Assembly: GCA_040766135.1 (NCBI GenBank)
Contig: JAXGRA010000008.1
Coordinates: 1-64,000 of the forward strand
Length of the DNA stretch: 64,000 nucleotides
Direction of reading: 5' to 3'
From: JAGVSV01 sp040766135
GTDB lineage: Bacteria; Bacillota; Clostridia; Christensenellales; Aristaeellaceae
Each line of letters opens with the position of its first letter. Positions within the stretch are counted from its first letter, which is position 1. A model generated the notes under the pieces. The model worked only from the letters and a program-made list of their open reading frames with translations. It searched no databases and was not told the origin of the DNA. A program made the position numbers and the translations under genes. Shown here in pieces: positions 37,275 to 46,239 of the stretch.

Positions 37275-37303
37275 CAGGGCCGCAAAAGCGGCCCTGATTT
37301 TTT
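37275..37303 (+). terminator. intrinsic terminator of the secreted protein gene
   Basis: 9-bp stem CAGGGCCGC/GCGGCCCTG with an AAAA loop, followed by ATTTTTT. Confidence 0.95.
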
Positions 37304-37378
37304 ACACTCTTAATCCGACGATAAAAGGGATTGACGCCTACCTTTAGCCGGTCAGCACACAATGATTCGGGTATTTGC

Positions 37379-37419
37379 TTGAACACTTGTCCCGAATAGT
37401 GTATATTATTCGGGACAAG
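37379..37419 (+). promoter_or_regulatory. promoter and palindromic operator of the AbiE-type pair
   Basis: TTGAAC (37379-37384), 17 bases, TATATT (37402-37407). A perfect 13-bp inverted repeat CTTGTCCCGAATA-N8-TATTCGGGACAAG (37386-37419) spans the spacer and -10 box, fitting negative autoregulation by the antitoxin, which in AbiEi proteins binds inverted repeats in its own promoter. Confidence 0.85.
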
Positions 37420-37434
37420 CTGGGGGTGAAATTC

Positions 37435-38049
37435 ATGACGGTTTCCTATGCAGAGCAAATACGACAGCGCATTGATGAATCGAAGGAAGGAACCATGTTC
37501 ATCAGCGCTGATTTTGCAGATATCGCAGACACGGAGACCATCCGGCGCAACCTAAACCGTCTGGTGCAAACGGGTACCATCCGCCGGGTGCTTAAGGGCA
37601 TCTATGAAAAACCAAGATACAGCAAGTTGCTTCAAGAGCATATTGCACCAAATCCCGATGATGTTGCCCATACCTTGGCGCGTAACTATCATTGGACCAT
37701 CGCCCCGGAAGGCAACACAGCCCTGAACCTGCTGGGATTATCAACCCAGGTACCCGCAGTGTGGACCTACATCAGCGATGGGCCCTATAAAACCTATCAA
37801 TGGAACAACACAAAGCTCACCTTCAAGCGCAGGACAAACAAAGAAATATCCGGGCTGTCCCCCATAACCGCCTTGGTGGTTCAAGGGTTAAAAACCTTGG
37901 GGAAGGAACAGGTAACCCCCAGCATTGTGGAAAAGCTTTCAGCAAGGCTAAATTCACAGGAAAAAGCAACCTTGGCAAAGGAGGCGGCCACTTCAACCGA
38001 TTGGGTTTATGATATCATCCGCCAATTGAATGGTGGTGAATCGAAATGA
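37435..38049 (+). CDS. AbiEi-like type IV antitoxin (DUF6088-like)
   Basis: 204 residues. N-terminal winged helix (FISADFADIADTETIRRNLNRLVQTGTIRRVLKGIYEKP) typical of AbiEi antitoxins, followed by the antitoxin C-terminal domain with NYHWTIAPEGNTALNLLGLSTQ. In this family the antitoxin counters the toxin without direct contact and represses the operon. ATG 37435 has GGGGGTG upstream. It overlaps the toxin gene by four bases. Confidence 0.9.
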   Translation: MTVSYAEQIRQRIDESKEGTMFISADFADIADTETIRRNLNRLVQTGTIRRVLKGIYEKPRYSKLLQEHIAPNPDDVAHTLARNYHWTIAPEGNTALNLLGLSTQVPAVWTYISDGPYKTYQWNNTKLTFKRRTNKEISGLSPITALVVQGLKTLGKEQVTPSIVEKLSARLNSQEKATLAKEAATSTDWVYDIIRQLNGGESK

Positions 38050-39053
38050 TAACCTTGGTAAAACGTACAAACGAAGAAAGGCGTGAGCTGTTTCGCAATA
38101 CCGCAGACAAGATGGGGCTGCAGGATGCGATTATAGAAAAAGACTTTTGGGTGTGCTATACCTTAGACTATCTTTTTCACAGGTCGCCTTGGAAGAAAGC
38201 CCTTGCGTTCAAGGGCGGCACCAGTTTGTCAAAAGCCTTTGGGCTCATCCAGCGGTTTTCTGAAGATATAGACTTAATCCTTGATTGGCGAATCCTGGGA
38301 TTTGAACTGCACGAACCGTGGAATTTGCGCACAAAGAATAAGCAAGATGTGTTTAATAAAGAAGCCAACGCCCGTGCAGCAAATTTCCTTCTAAGGGATT
38401 TTTGTCCTCAGATAAAAGCGGAGCTTTCAATCGAACTTGGTCAGGAAGCACAGGTTTCCATGGATGAAATGGACGCTCAAACCGTACTCTTTGCCTACCC
38501 AAGCCTATTCTCTCACACAGCCACACTTCGGGTGATTCGTTTGGAAATTGGCGCGTTGGCAGCATGGACACCGGCTGTCTGGGCAAAGATTACACCTTAT
38601 GCCGCAACACACTATCCCGCGCTTTTTGACCAACCTGCAACCAATGTGCTTACTGTAGCCCCAGAGCGAACCTTCTGGGAAAAAGCGACCATCCTCCACC
38701 ATGAAGCCCATCGGCCGGAAAGCCTGGCAATGCCCAGCCGGTATTCACGGCATTACTATGACCTTTACCAGTTAGCTTTGTCAGGAGTAAAAGATGCAGC
38801 GATTTCTCAGCCGGAAATGCTCCGTAAGGTTGTGGAATTCAAAATGAAATTTTATCCCCGGGCATGGGCGCGATACGAGGACGTGTTAACAGGCGGTTTG
38901 AAGTTGATACCTCCCTCCAGCAGGCTTGACGCTTTAGCAGAAGACTATGCCGCTATGAAAGAAATGCTGTTTGGAAAACACCCGTCTTTTGAAAACATTC
39001 TTGCTGGGTTGCAGGCGTTAGAACAGGAAATCATTTCTTCATACGCGGGCTGA
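38046..39053 (+). CDS. AbiEii-like nucleotidyltransferase toxin
   Basis: 335 residues, DNA polymerase beta-type nucleotidyltransferase fold. Motif GGTSLSKAFGLIQRFSEDID (residues about 58-77) holds the GGT-S and D-x-D catalytic signature; the later KATILHHEA and RHYYDLYQL motifs of AbiEii are present. In characterised AbiE-family members the toxin modifies tRNA or other targets and gives abortive phage infection. Complete and apparently intact. Confidence 0.93.
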   Translation: MITLVKRTNEERRELFRNTADKMGLQDAIIEKDFWVCYTLDYLFHRSPWKKALAFKGGTSLSKAFGLIQRFSEDIDLILDWRILGFELHEPWNLRTKNKQDVFNKEANARAANFLLRDFCPQIKAELSIELGQEAQVSMDEMDAQTVLFAYPSLFSHTATLRVIRLEIGALAAWTPAVWAKITPYAATHYPALFDQPATNVLTVAPERTFWEKATILHHEAHRPESLAMPSRYSRHYYDLYQLALSGVKDAAISQPEMLRKVVEFKMKFYPRAWARYEDVLTGGLKLIPPSSRLDALAEDYAAMKEMLFGKHPSFENILAGLQALEQEIISSYAG

Positions 39054-39109
39054 AAGAATAAGGGTATGAGCAGCAAAGGCTGCTTTGCAGATAGCAGGGA
39101 GGAATATTT

Positions 39110-39517
39110 ATGGAATTCTGGCTCTTCATGTTCATCATGAACTTGATTACGCCCGTTGTCATGATCGGTTTTGGCAGGCATTTCACCCGCAACGCGCCTA
39201 AAAAAATCAATTCATATTATGGCTATCGCACATCCATGTCCAAGAAGAATTACGATACCTGGGATTTTGCGCACCGGCACTTTGGGCGGACGTGGTATGT
39301 TGCCGGATGGATATTGCTGCCGCTGACCATTGGCACCATGCTGTTGTTCATCGGGAAAAGCGAATCCTGCATCGGCAGCGCAAGCTTCCTTGTCATCATG
39401 GCGCAGGCCGTGCTGCTTGTAGCCACCATGATCCCCACGGAAATCGCGTTGCGAAAGCGTTTTGATAAAGACGGGAACAAAAAGATCACCCCGGACGAGC
39501 AGGGGGAACCCTCATGA
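39110..39517 (+). CDS. SdpI-family membrane protein
   Basis: 135 residues with three or four membrane segments. The cytoplasmic loop NSYYGYRTSMSKKNYDTWDFAHRHFG matches the SdpI/YhfL family; in Bacillus SdpI gives immunity to a killing peptide, but most homologues are uncharacterised. GCAGGGAGGAATATTT precedes the ATG. It overlaps the broken phosphatase gene by four bases. Confidence 0.88.
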   Translation: MEFWLFMFIMNLITPVVMIGFGRHFTRNAPKKINSYYGYRTSMSKKNYDTWDFAHRHFGRTWYVAGWILLPLTIGTMLLFIGKSESCIGSASFLVIMAQAVLLVATMIPTEIALRKRFDKDGNKKITPDEQGEPS

Positions 39518-40081
39518 CAACGGTATTCTTTGTCCGCCACGCGCAGCCGAACTATCATAACCACGATGATATGCTGCGCGAATTGTCGCCCAAGGGGATG
39601 GAAGACCGGAAGCGCGTAACGCATTTTTTTGTCCGGCAAGCGCATTGATGTCGTGCTGTCCAGCCCCTACAAAAGGGCCGTCGACACCGTCCGGCATTTT
39701 GCAGATACCCAGGGACTCCCCATCGAAACCATCGAGGCCTTCCGCGAAAGAAAGATCGCCGGCGGCTGGGTTGAGGATTTCACGTCCTTTGCGCAAAGGC
39801 AGTGGCATGATTTTTCCTACAAACTGCCCGATGGCGAATGCCTGCAGGAAGTGCAGCACAGGAATATCTGCGCCCTGCAAAGCGTTATCAAGAAATACGC
39901 AGGCAAAAACATCGTGATCGGCAGCCATGGCACGGCGCTAAGCACCATCATCCATTACTATGACAACTCCTTTGGATACGATGATTTTTGCAAAATCAAG
40001 GACATCATGCCCTGGATTGTGTCCTTTGTTTTTGATAAGGATGGGAATTACTTAGAAATGAACACATGCGTTTCGTTTTGA
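39514..40081 (+). pseudogene. histidine phosphatase (phosphoglycerate mutase-like), frameshifted
   Basis: The frame opens with MTTVFFVRHAQPNYHNHDD, the RHG-type catalytic start, but reaches a stop near 39648. The rest (from SGKRIDVVLSSPYKRAVDT to IVIGSHGTALSTIIH) continues in another frame to 40081. The two join if one T is removed from the T7 run at 39624-39630. Either real decay, slipped-strand variation or a sequencing error in a homopolymer. Confidence 0.85.
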
Positions 40082-40109
40082 AACAGCATTTCTGAAACGA
40101 AGTCGGCAC

Positions 40110-40327
40110 ATGGAAACAGTATCCATCGGCATTCAAAACCTTTGCGCGCCCTGCAGCTGCGCCTGCAAATACTGCTTACTGCAATCCTGCAAAAAGCAGA
40201 GGGCGTGGACTATTTCAGAGGGAAAAGGCTGGCCGAGAAATTTGCAGCGTGGGCAAAAGAAAAAGGTATTTCCCCGTTGCCATATTACTACATCGGAAAT
40301 CGCAGCCGCTTTCGCCGCACCAAATAA
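40110..40327 (+). pseudogene. N-terminal remnant of a radical SAM protein
   Basis: Begins METVSIGIQNLCAPCSCACKYC, with a CX3CX2C iron-sulfur signature, then continues in the next frame as AEGVDYFRGKRLAEKFAAWA and stops about 70 codons in. A frameshift lies at the A5 run near 40195. The barrel is missing, so this is a truncated and frameshifted relic. Confidence 0.65.
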
Positions 40328-40328
40328 T

Positions 40329-40378
40329 CCCGAAAGGGTATACTATTGTTGTCAAGCACTGTTTTATACCCTTTCGGG
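40329..40378. repeat. perfect 14-bp inverted repeat upstream of an ABC gene
   Basis: CCCGAAAGGGTATA (40329-40342) and its exact reverse complement (40365-40378), separated by 22 bases. It could be a transcription terminator for the relic genes, a regulator site for the ABC gene at 40491, or ends left by a small element. The following 110 bases hold a TTGCAC/TATACT pair (40395-40421) with a short 15-base spacer. Confidence 0.7.
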
Positions 40379-40490
40379 TATATTTCCACCCCCGTTGCAC
40401 CCCCCAATTTTTTACTATACTATGACAAAACAAGTTCTCCCCCATTACACGGGCGCCCGCGCCATCGGTGCCCGGAAAGGTGTGAGCCTT

Positions 40491-42140
40491 ATGAAAGCCA
40501 AAGACCCCATTGCCCGCGCGCTGTGGACAAACGCGCGGAAGTACCTGCCCTTAAGCGCGGCATCCTTTGCCATCGTGCTGTGTTCGCAGGGCATATTGCT
40601 CATCCCGGCGCTGATCATGCAGCGCGTGCTGGATACCCTCATCCCCGCCGGCGATGTGCGCGGCATCATCTGGAACACCGTGTTCTTTGTGCTGATCCCG
40701 CTGCTGGCCGCCGTGGGGCAGGCGTTTTATCAGTATTATTCGGCGGTCAAGGGCCGCGCCTATGGGCATGACCTCAACCAGCGCATCATTGACCGCATCC
40801 TGTCGCAGCCCATGTCCTACCACGACAAAAACCCCAGCGGCGAGCTGGCCGCGCAGGCCACGCGCGACACCATGGGCTATGTGCTGCTGTGGACAAAGGA
40901 CATCCCGGAGATGTTGGCCTCCTCGCTGGTGGCGTTGATATCGCTGGTGCTGATATTCCGGCTGAATGTATATGTGGGGCTGTCGCAGGTGCTGTTTGTG
41001 CCGCTGGTGCTGCTGCCGCCCAAGCTGGTGGGCAAGGTCGTATCGCGCAACGCCGAGGCCATGTTCGGCACGCTGGCCAAGATCCGCGCGCTGGTGCAGG
41101 AGGCCTTCCGCGGCGTGCGGTATGTAAAGCTCATGGGCCTGCAGGATATGCTGCTGCAAAAATATAAGCGCCTTTTCCTGAGCGTCAGCGAGCTGTTTGG
41201 CCGCACGGCCGCCGCCGAAACGCTGTTAGGGCCCATCGCATCGCAGGTGCTGTCCTCACTTTTCCTGGGCATAGGGTTTGTGCTGGGCGCCATGCTGATC
41301 ATCCGGGGCAGCTTCACCGCCGGCGGCCTGCTGGCGTTTGTGACGCTGGCGCCGCGCATGCACGCGGGGCTGACCAACATGCTGCACACCAACATCAAGT
41401 ATTTTAAGCAGGTGGGCGAATACCGCCATCTGTTTGAATACCTGCAGCTGCCCGGCGAGCGCACGGGCGGCCTCACCCCCGGCAGCTTCCTTGCGCACAG
41501 CCTGGCGGCGGAGAATGTATCCTTTTCCTATGAGGAGGACGGCAAGCAGGTGCTTCAGGACTTTTCGCTGCGCCTGAACCGCGGGCAGTGGCTGGGCATC
41601 GAGGGCGCCACGGGCGCGGGCAAAACCACGGCGCTCAACCTGTTGCTGCTGCTGTATCCGCCCACGTCGGGGCGCATTGTGCTGGACGGCGTGGACTGCG
41701 CCGCCATCGACCGCGCGTGGTACCTGTCGCACATCGCGGTGGTGGGCCAGCATCCATTCCTGTTCACCGGCAGCGTGCGCGACAACCTGCGCTATGCCAG
41801 CCCGCAGGCCGATGACCAGGCCATGTGGGCGGCGCTGGACGAGGTGCTGCTGGGCGACCTGCTGCGCGGCACCGAGCAGCAGCTGGACCTGAACGCCGGC
41901 GAGGACGGCGGCCTGCTGTCCGGCGGCGAAAAACAGCGCCTGTCGCTGGCCATGGCGCTGCTGTCCGGGCGTCCGCTGCTGGTGCTGGACGAGGCCACCT
42001 CCAACTTAGATGCCGACACCGAGGCGCACATCCGCGCCATCATAAAAAAGCGCGTGGACGAGGGCCTCACCGTGCTGTCCATCTCCCATCGCGCAGCCTT
42101 CCACCAACAGGCCGACCAGGTGGTGAGGGTGGGGAAGTAA
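40491..42140 (+). CDS. ABC transporter, fused membrane and ATPase domains
   Basis: 549 residues. About six membrane segments in residues 1-310, then an ATPase domain with Walker A EGATGAGKTT, signature LSGGEKQR, Walker B LLVLDEATSNLD and H-loop SISHRA. Type IV exporter (MsbA/lipid-peptide type); may export a drug, peptide or lipid as a homodimer. ATG 40491 follows GGAAAGGTGTG. Confidence 0.93.
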   Translation: MKAKDPIARALWTNARKYLPLSAASFAIVLCSQGILLIPALIMQRVLDTLIPAGDVRGIIWNTVFFVLIPLLAAVGQAFYQYYSAVKGRAYGHDLNQRIIDRILSQPMSYHDKNPSGELAAQATRDTMGYVLLWTKDIPEMLASSLVALISLVLIFRLNVYVGLSQVLFVPLVLLPPKLVGKVVSRNAEAMFGTLAKIRALVQEAFRGVRYVKLMGLQDMLLQKYKRLFLSVSELFGRTAAAETLLGPIASQVLSSLFLGIGFVLGAMLIIRGSFTAGGLLAFVTLAPRMHAGLTNMLHTNIKYFKQVGEYRHLFEYLQLPGERTGGLTPGSFLAHSLAAENVSFSYEEDGKQVLQDFSLRLNRGQWLGIEGATGAGKTTALNLLLLLYPPTSGRIVLDGVDCAAIDRAWYLSHIAVVGQHPFLFTGSVRDNLRYASPQADDQAMWAALDEVLLGDLLRGTEQQLDLNAGEDGGLLSGGEKQRLSLAMALLSGRPLLVLDEATSNLDADTEAHIRAIIKKRVDEGLTVLSISHRAAFHQQADQVVRVGK

Positions 42141-42161
42141 ACGATGCCATTATGTTTGGAA

Positions 42162-42797
42162 TCAATATGAATGTCGCTTCTTCGCCAAAACAGTAATCCA
42201 CGGTTTTGAAGGATGACGCTCCGCCTCAACCTCTGAAAAGCCTGCCTTCCTGAGGGCAGTTTCAATTTCCTCTGTTGTATAGCACTTCATGCCATCAATA
42301 ATTTTTTCAAACCTTAGCGAACTCCTGTCCGTCCCATCCGACTCGTTTACAATCATAAAAAGGCCGCCCTCTTTCAGTACGCTGAAAACCTCTGCAAAGC
42401 AATGTTCAAGCCCTGGCCAGAAGTAGATTGTTTCAAATGCCGTGGCAAGGTCAAACGTCTTTTTCGGAAAGTCCAGCGATGACACATCACCTTGCTTAAC
42501 AACGCATCTTCTGCTTGCAATTGCTTCCCTGTTATATTGCGTTGTTTTTTCCACACAAACCGGCGAAAAATCTATCGCTGTTACCTTGGATAAAGGATAT
42601 TTTTTAAGCAGTTCGCCCACATTCCTTCCGCCGCCGCAACCAATCTCCAGTATTTCTGCCGGGGTGGCCGTGGGTAGGTGAGATAGCCCCCAATCTGCCA
42701 TCTTTGCATGGCCATTGTTCATTCCTTTTACCATCATTTTTCCAAGGAAGCCTTCCGGCTTACGGGTCTGACCGAATATTTTTTTAATGATTCTCAT
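42162..42797 (-). CDS. class I SAM-dependent methyltransferase
   Basis: 211 residues with SAM-binding motif I LEIGCGGGRNVGELL (near 51-65), then VTAIDFSPVCVEK and LDFPKKTFDLATAFETIYFWPGL. Resembles UbiE/MPBQ-type small-molecule methyltransferases; substrate unknown. It converges on the ABC gene with 21 bases between stops. Less GC-rich than flanking genes, hinting at recent acquisition. Confidence 0.92.
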   Translation of the reverse strand: MRIIKKIFGQTRKPEGFLGKMMVKGMNNGHAKMADWGLSHLPTATPAEILEIGCGGGRNVGELLKKYPLSKVTAIDFSPVCVEKTTQYNREAIASRRCVVKQGDVSSLDFPKKTFDLATAFETIYFWPGLEHCFAEVFSVLKEGGLFMIVNESDGTDRSSLRFEKIIDGMKCYTTEEIETALRKAGFSEVEAERHPSKPWITVLAKKRHSY

Positions 42798-42830
42798 TGC
42801 ATTCTACCTCGTATTATGAATTAGTGGTTC

Positions 42831-42858
42831 TATATACCCTCTCCAGGGGCGTAAACAA
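42831..42858 (-). promoter_or_regulatory. possible promoter of the methyltransferase gene
   Basis: Minus strand TTGTTT (42853-42858), 16 bases, TATATA (42831-42836), about 30 bases before the ATG. Confidence 0.5.
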
Positions 42859-42894
42859 TGCTATGCAAGAGGCGTCTCTCCCTGGCCGCCCCGC

Positions 42895-45174
42895 CTAATC
42901 CACCCCTTTCAGGGCTTCCACCATGTTGATGCAGCGGCTTTTGCGCGCCACGAAAAAGGATACGATCAGCGAGGTCAGCAGCGTCAGCAGGATGCTGCCG
43001 GTATAGGTCAATAAGCCCATTGTCAGCGTCAGCTCATAGTCGGCAGCCAATGCATCCAAAAGATATTGCAAAACCGCCATGCCCAGCGGTAGCCCCAGCG
43101 CGATGCCGGCGATGGTAAGCCACAGGTTTTGGCTGATCAGCAGGCGGCTGAGCTTTTTATCCCGGAAGCCCACTACCTTTAGCGTTGCCAGTTCACGCGA
43201 ACGCTCCACATAGCTCATGATGCCCAGGTTGTACAGCACGGCGATCGCCATGATCACCGCAGCCAGCGCCAGCATCGCCACCATGGTATACATCACCTGC
43301 ATGAAGCTGTCATAGGATTCCATGATGGCTTTCTTGCTCTGCACGGCGTTGATGTACTTCTCCGGGGAGATATCCTCCTTTTCCACATTGGTGAATACAG
43401 CGGCAGGATGGCAGGGGATGCCCGCTTTGTCCGCAAAAGCCCTGGTCATCACCACGGACTTGCTGAACAGCGAGCGGAAAACGCCCTTTACCTTGACCGG
43501 ATATCGCTGGTCGGTTCCATAGGGGCACAGCATGATGGTATCGCCGGGGCGGATGCCCTCTTCCCACAGCCTGATGCACACATACACGCCATCGTCCTCC
43601 ATCTTCATCGGGCGGTTATCCACCGTCATCAGGCGCAGAAGGTCATGGGGCGTGTGATAGATCTCCAGCGAGATATTGCCACCATTCAGGCGGGCAGGGG
43701 CCTGCGCCATCCAGTCCCCCGCATAGCGCTGCGCCAGTTTTTCCGCGTCCGCTACCGGGGTTTTTTCGGCAAGGTTGATGCGCGTTGCATAGCGATTGGT
43801 TTCATGATTGAGCAGGCGGAGAAATTCCCACATCGTATCCTGCATCCCCAGCGCGCCTACCAGCAGCATCATGCAGCCGACAATGCCCAGCAAGGTCATC
43901 CAGGAGCGCGCCTTGTGGCGGAAGATATCGCGCAGGTTCCAGCGCGTGCCGAAACTCAGATTTTTCAGCAGGGACAGGCGCTCGATCCGCAGTTTGCGCG
44001 CTTTTTTGGGCAGATAGGGCATCAGCGTTTCGGCGGCGGTGCCGCGCAGCGTCTTGCGGACGGAAGAATACCCCACGGTAATCAGAACCAGGGCCATCAG
44101 CAGCATCAGCGGCGGACAGAAAGCGGGCATCTCAAGGTACCAGCAGGGCACGTCAAAATAGAGGGCCATCATGGAGTGCGGGTTGATGATCATGCGCGCA
44201 AGCCCAAACCCCAGCGCGGCACCGGGGATCAGGCCGGTGACGCTGACCACCGCCGCAAACGAGGTATAGTGCAAAAGGATGCGCTTATCGCGGAACCCCA
44301 GCGCTTTCAGGATGCCGATCTGTGTTTTTTCATTGGCGGTGATGCGGTGCATGGTGGTCACCATGGTCAGCAGCGCTATCAAAAGAAACAGCACAGGCAG
44401 CACCGACGCCATGGTCTTCCCTTCATTGATCTCGCTGTTCATCGCAAAATAGGATAGATGCTCCATCTTATCCAGTACGGTCACATCGCGGCCCAGAGCC
44501 GCACGCAATTTTTCTTCAAATGCGCTGCGGTCAAGCGGCGTGCGGACGTTCAGCTGAGGGTAAAACATCAATATGCCCATGGTGGCCCGCAGTTTCGCGG
44601 GGGTGATGAACACAAAGCCGTGCCGCACATAATTGGGCATCACCTGATTGCCGTCCGCTACGCAGACAAGCTGCTCGGATGATTTGACCAGCGACACCAC
44701 TTCGCCCTTCAACGAAAACAAACCATAGGAGAGCGTCAGCGTATCGCCAATGACAATGCCGTTGGCTTTTGCAAACCGGTCGGACAGATACAGCCCCTGG
44801 CTGTCCGGATCATAGGCGGCACCCTCCGTGATAGAAAGCGAGGGGGTGCCGTATTGCTCCACTGCGTTGAGGTTCAGGGTCTTGTCGGTGCCCTTGAGGG
44901 CCGTATTCACGCTGATGTACCGCGAGGCGGAAATAACGCCCTCCATATTTTCCACTGCGCGCAGGTCATCCAAGGAAAAACCGCGCTTGTCATAGAGCCG
45001 GTAATCGGCAAAACCCGTATCGTCAAAAAATTGCTGAACGGTCTTTTCAATGCTGCGCCATTCGATATGGAAGCCAAGGAAAACGCCCGCCCCAATCATC
45101 ACCATGACCGCCATGGAGATAAACTGCGCTTTATAGCGGCCCATGGTGCGCAATGTCTTCTTAAACAGCAGCAT
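42895..45174 (-). CDS. FtsX-family ABC transporter permease
   Basis: 759 residues with two FtsX halves. The N-terminal membrane segment is near residue 20, a large outside domain covers about 40-240, then three TM segments, a short loop, a fourth TM near 420, a second outside domain and three C-terminal TMs. This is the MacB/LolC-type mechanotransmission architecture. ATG 45174 starts one base after the ATPase stop with GTGGAG upstream. Second gene of the pair. Confidence 0.93.
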   Translation of the reverse strand: MLLFKKTLRTMGRYKAQFISMAVMVMIGAGVFLGFHIEWRSIEKTVQQFFDDTGFADYRLYDKRGFSLDDLRAVENMEGVISASRYISVNTALKGTDKTLNLNAVEQYGTPSLSITEGAAYDPDSQGLYLSDRFAKANGIVIGDTLTLSYGLFSLKGEVVSLVKSSEQLVCVADGNQVMPNYVRHGFVFITPAKLRATMGILMFYPQLNVRTPLDRSAFEEKLRAALGRDVTVLDKMEHLSYFAMNSEINEGKTMASVLPVLFLLIALLTMVTTMHRITANEKTQIGILKALGFRDKRILLHYTSFAAVVSVTGLIPGAALGFGLARMIINPHSMMALYFDVPCWYLEMPAFCPPLMLLMALVLITVGYSSVRKTLRGTAAETLMPYLPKKARKLRIERLSLLKNLSFGTRWNLRDIFRHKARSWMTLLGIVGCMMLLVGALGMQDTMWEFLRLLNHETNRYATRINLAEKTPVADAEKLAQRYAGDWMAQAPARLNGGNISLEIYHTPHDLLRLMTVDNRPMKMEDDGVYVCIRLWEEGIRPGDTIMLCPYGTDQRYPVKVKGVFRSLFSKSVVMTRAFADKAGIPCHPAAVFTNVEKEDISPEKYINAVQSKKAIMESYDSFMQVMYTMVAMLALAAVIMAIAVLYNLGIMSYVERSRELATLKVVGFRDKKLSRLLISQNLWLTIAGIALGLPLGMAVLQYLLDALAADYELTLTMGLLTYTGSILLTLLTSLIVSFFVARKSRCINMVEALKGVD

Positions 45175-45175
45175 G

Positions 45176-45877
45176 TCACCACTCCACTTCATCGGCGCTG
45201 AGGGGGTGCGCCTGCTCTTGGCAGGACACCACCCGCCCGCTGCGCAGCCGTATCACCACATCGGCCATCTTGGCGATGTTCTGGTTATGGGTTACGATGA
45301 TGATGGTCTTGCGATGGTCGCGCGCCATTTGCAGCAGCACCTTGAGCACCATCACGCCCGTTTCCGAGTCCAGCGCGCCGGTTGGCTCGTCGCACAGCAG
45401 GATGTCCGGATTTTTGGCCACCGCCCGCGCGATGGATACGCGCTGCTGCTCGCCGCCCGACAGCTCCTGCGGAAACTGGTGCAGGTGATCGGACAGCCCC
45501 ACCTCATCCAGAACCTCGGCCGCGTCCAGCGCATGCGGGGCAATTTCCTTTACCAGCGCCACGTTTTCCAGCGCGCTCAGCGTGGGGATCAGGTTGTAAA
45601 ACTGAAACACAAACCCTACCCTGGTTGCGCGATAATCGGCCAGCTCGTTCCCGGTAAGGGTGGAAATGTCCTGACCGTCCACGGTGATGGTTCCTTTGCT
45701 TGGGCTGTCCAGGCCGCCCAGCAGGTTCAGCAGCGTGCTTTTTCCCGCCCCGCTTTGCCCCAATATGACCACAAATTTCCCTGCGTCTATCGATAGATCA
45801 ACATTGTCCAGCGCGTGCAGAATATGATCGCCGCTTCTGTATATGCGGCTTACCCCGCGCATTTCCACGATTGGCAT
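45176..45877 (-). CDS. ABC transporter ATP-binding protein (MacB/LolD type)
   Basis: 233 residues. Walker A GQSGAGKSTLLNLLGGLD, signature ELSGGEQQRVSIARAV, Walker B ILLCDEPTGALD, H-loop IIVTHN. The LDxPSxG stretch (GGLDSPSKGTITVDG) is typical of the lipoprotein/antimicrobial peptide exporters. ATG 45877 is preceded by GGAGGAAATGCT. Expression probably responds to the palindromic operator 16 bases upstream. Confidence 0.95.
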   Translation of the reverse strand: MPIVEMRGVSRIYRSGDHILHALDNVDLSIDAGKFVVILGQSGAGKSTLLNLLGGLDSPSKGTITVDGQDISTLTGNELADYRATRVGFVFQFYNLIPTLSALENVALVKEIAPHALDAAEVLDEVGLSDHLHQFPQELSGGEQQRVSIARAVAKNPDILLCDEPTGALDSETGVMVLKVLLQMARDHRKTIIIVTHNQNIAKMADVVIRLRSGRVVSCQEQAHPLSADEVEW

Positions 45878-45892
45878 AGCATTTCCTCCACA

Positions 45893-45914
45893 AAAGTTAG
45901 TTGTGCCTAACTTT
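45893..45914. promoter_or_regulatory. palindromic operator of the FtsX-type ABC operon
   Basis: Perfect AAAGTTAG-N6-CTAACTTT (spacer TTGTGC) just upstream of the ATPase gene. The minus-strand core GTTAGGCACAACTAAC resembles the site in front of the ArsR gene. Confidence 0.65.
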
Positions 45915-46101
45915 GATATATTGTATCCCCGCATGTCAAGGCTGTCAACGCGGATGGTTGAACTGTCCGGCAGGGGAACATAACTGAGCGCTGGAAACGG
46001 CGGCTTTTTGCAGCGTGCCCTGCAACACCATGCCCGGTGGACGATCGTCCGTGCGGAAGATGATGGGCTGCAGGCCAAAATCCCCTGCCCCAACGGCGGC
46101 C

Positions 46102-46134
46102 AAACCCCATGTTGCTTAAGGCGGCATGGGGTTT
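46102..46134. terminator. orphan hairpin in the divergent intergenic region
   Basis: Perfect 10-bp stem AAACCCCATG/CATGGGGTTT with a 13-base loop, followed by TCATAAAAA. No gene ends here on the plus strand, so it may insulate the arsR promoter from upstream transcription. The rest of 45915-46100 shows no coding signal. Confidence 0.5.
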
Positions 46135-46168
46135 TCATAAAAACTCTAAAAAATATGCCCATCAGGTA

Positions 46169-46197
46169 TTGATTTATCCCCAACTACGCGCTATACT
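46169..46197 (+). promoter_or_regulatory. sigma-A promoter of the arsR-ABC operon
   Basis: TTGATT (46169-46174), 17 bases, TATACT (46192-46197). Confidence 0.8.
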
Positions 46198-46198
46198 C

Positions 46199-46220
46199 TG
46201 ATTAGGCACACGGCTAATCA
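46199..46220. promoter_or_regulatory. ArsR-family operator
   Basis: Inverted repeat TGATTAG-N8-CTAATCA right after the -10 box, a position that blocks transcription when occupied. Its core ATTAGGCACA matches the GTTAGGCACA of the site at 45893. Confidence 0.7.
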
Positions 46221-46239
46221 ACTTTTCAGGAGGATTATC

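Noticed and set aside
42141..42172. Possible third copy of the dispersed hairpin repeat (ATGTTTGGAAT tail)
   Set aside because: Only about 20 bases of the tail match, no hairpins, and it overlaps the end of the methyltransferase gene; could be chance.
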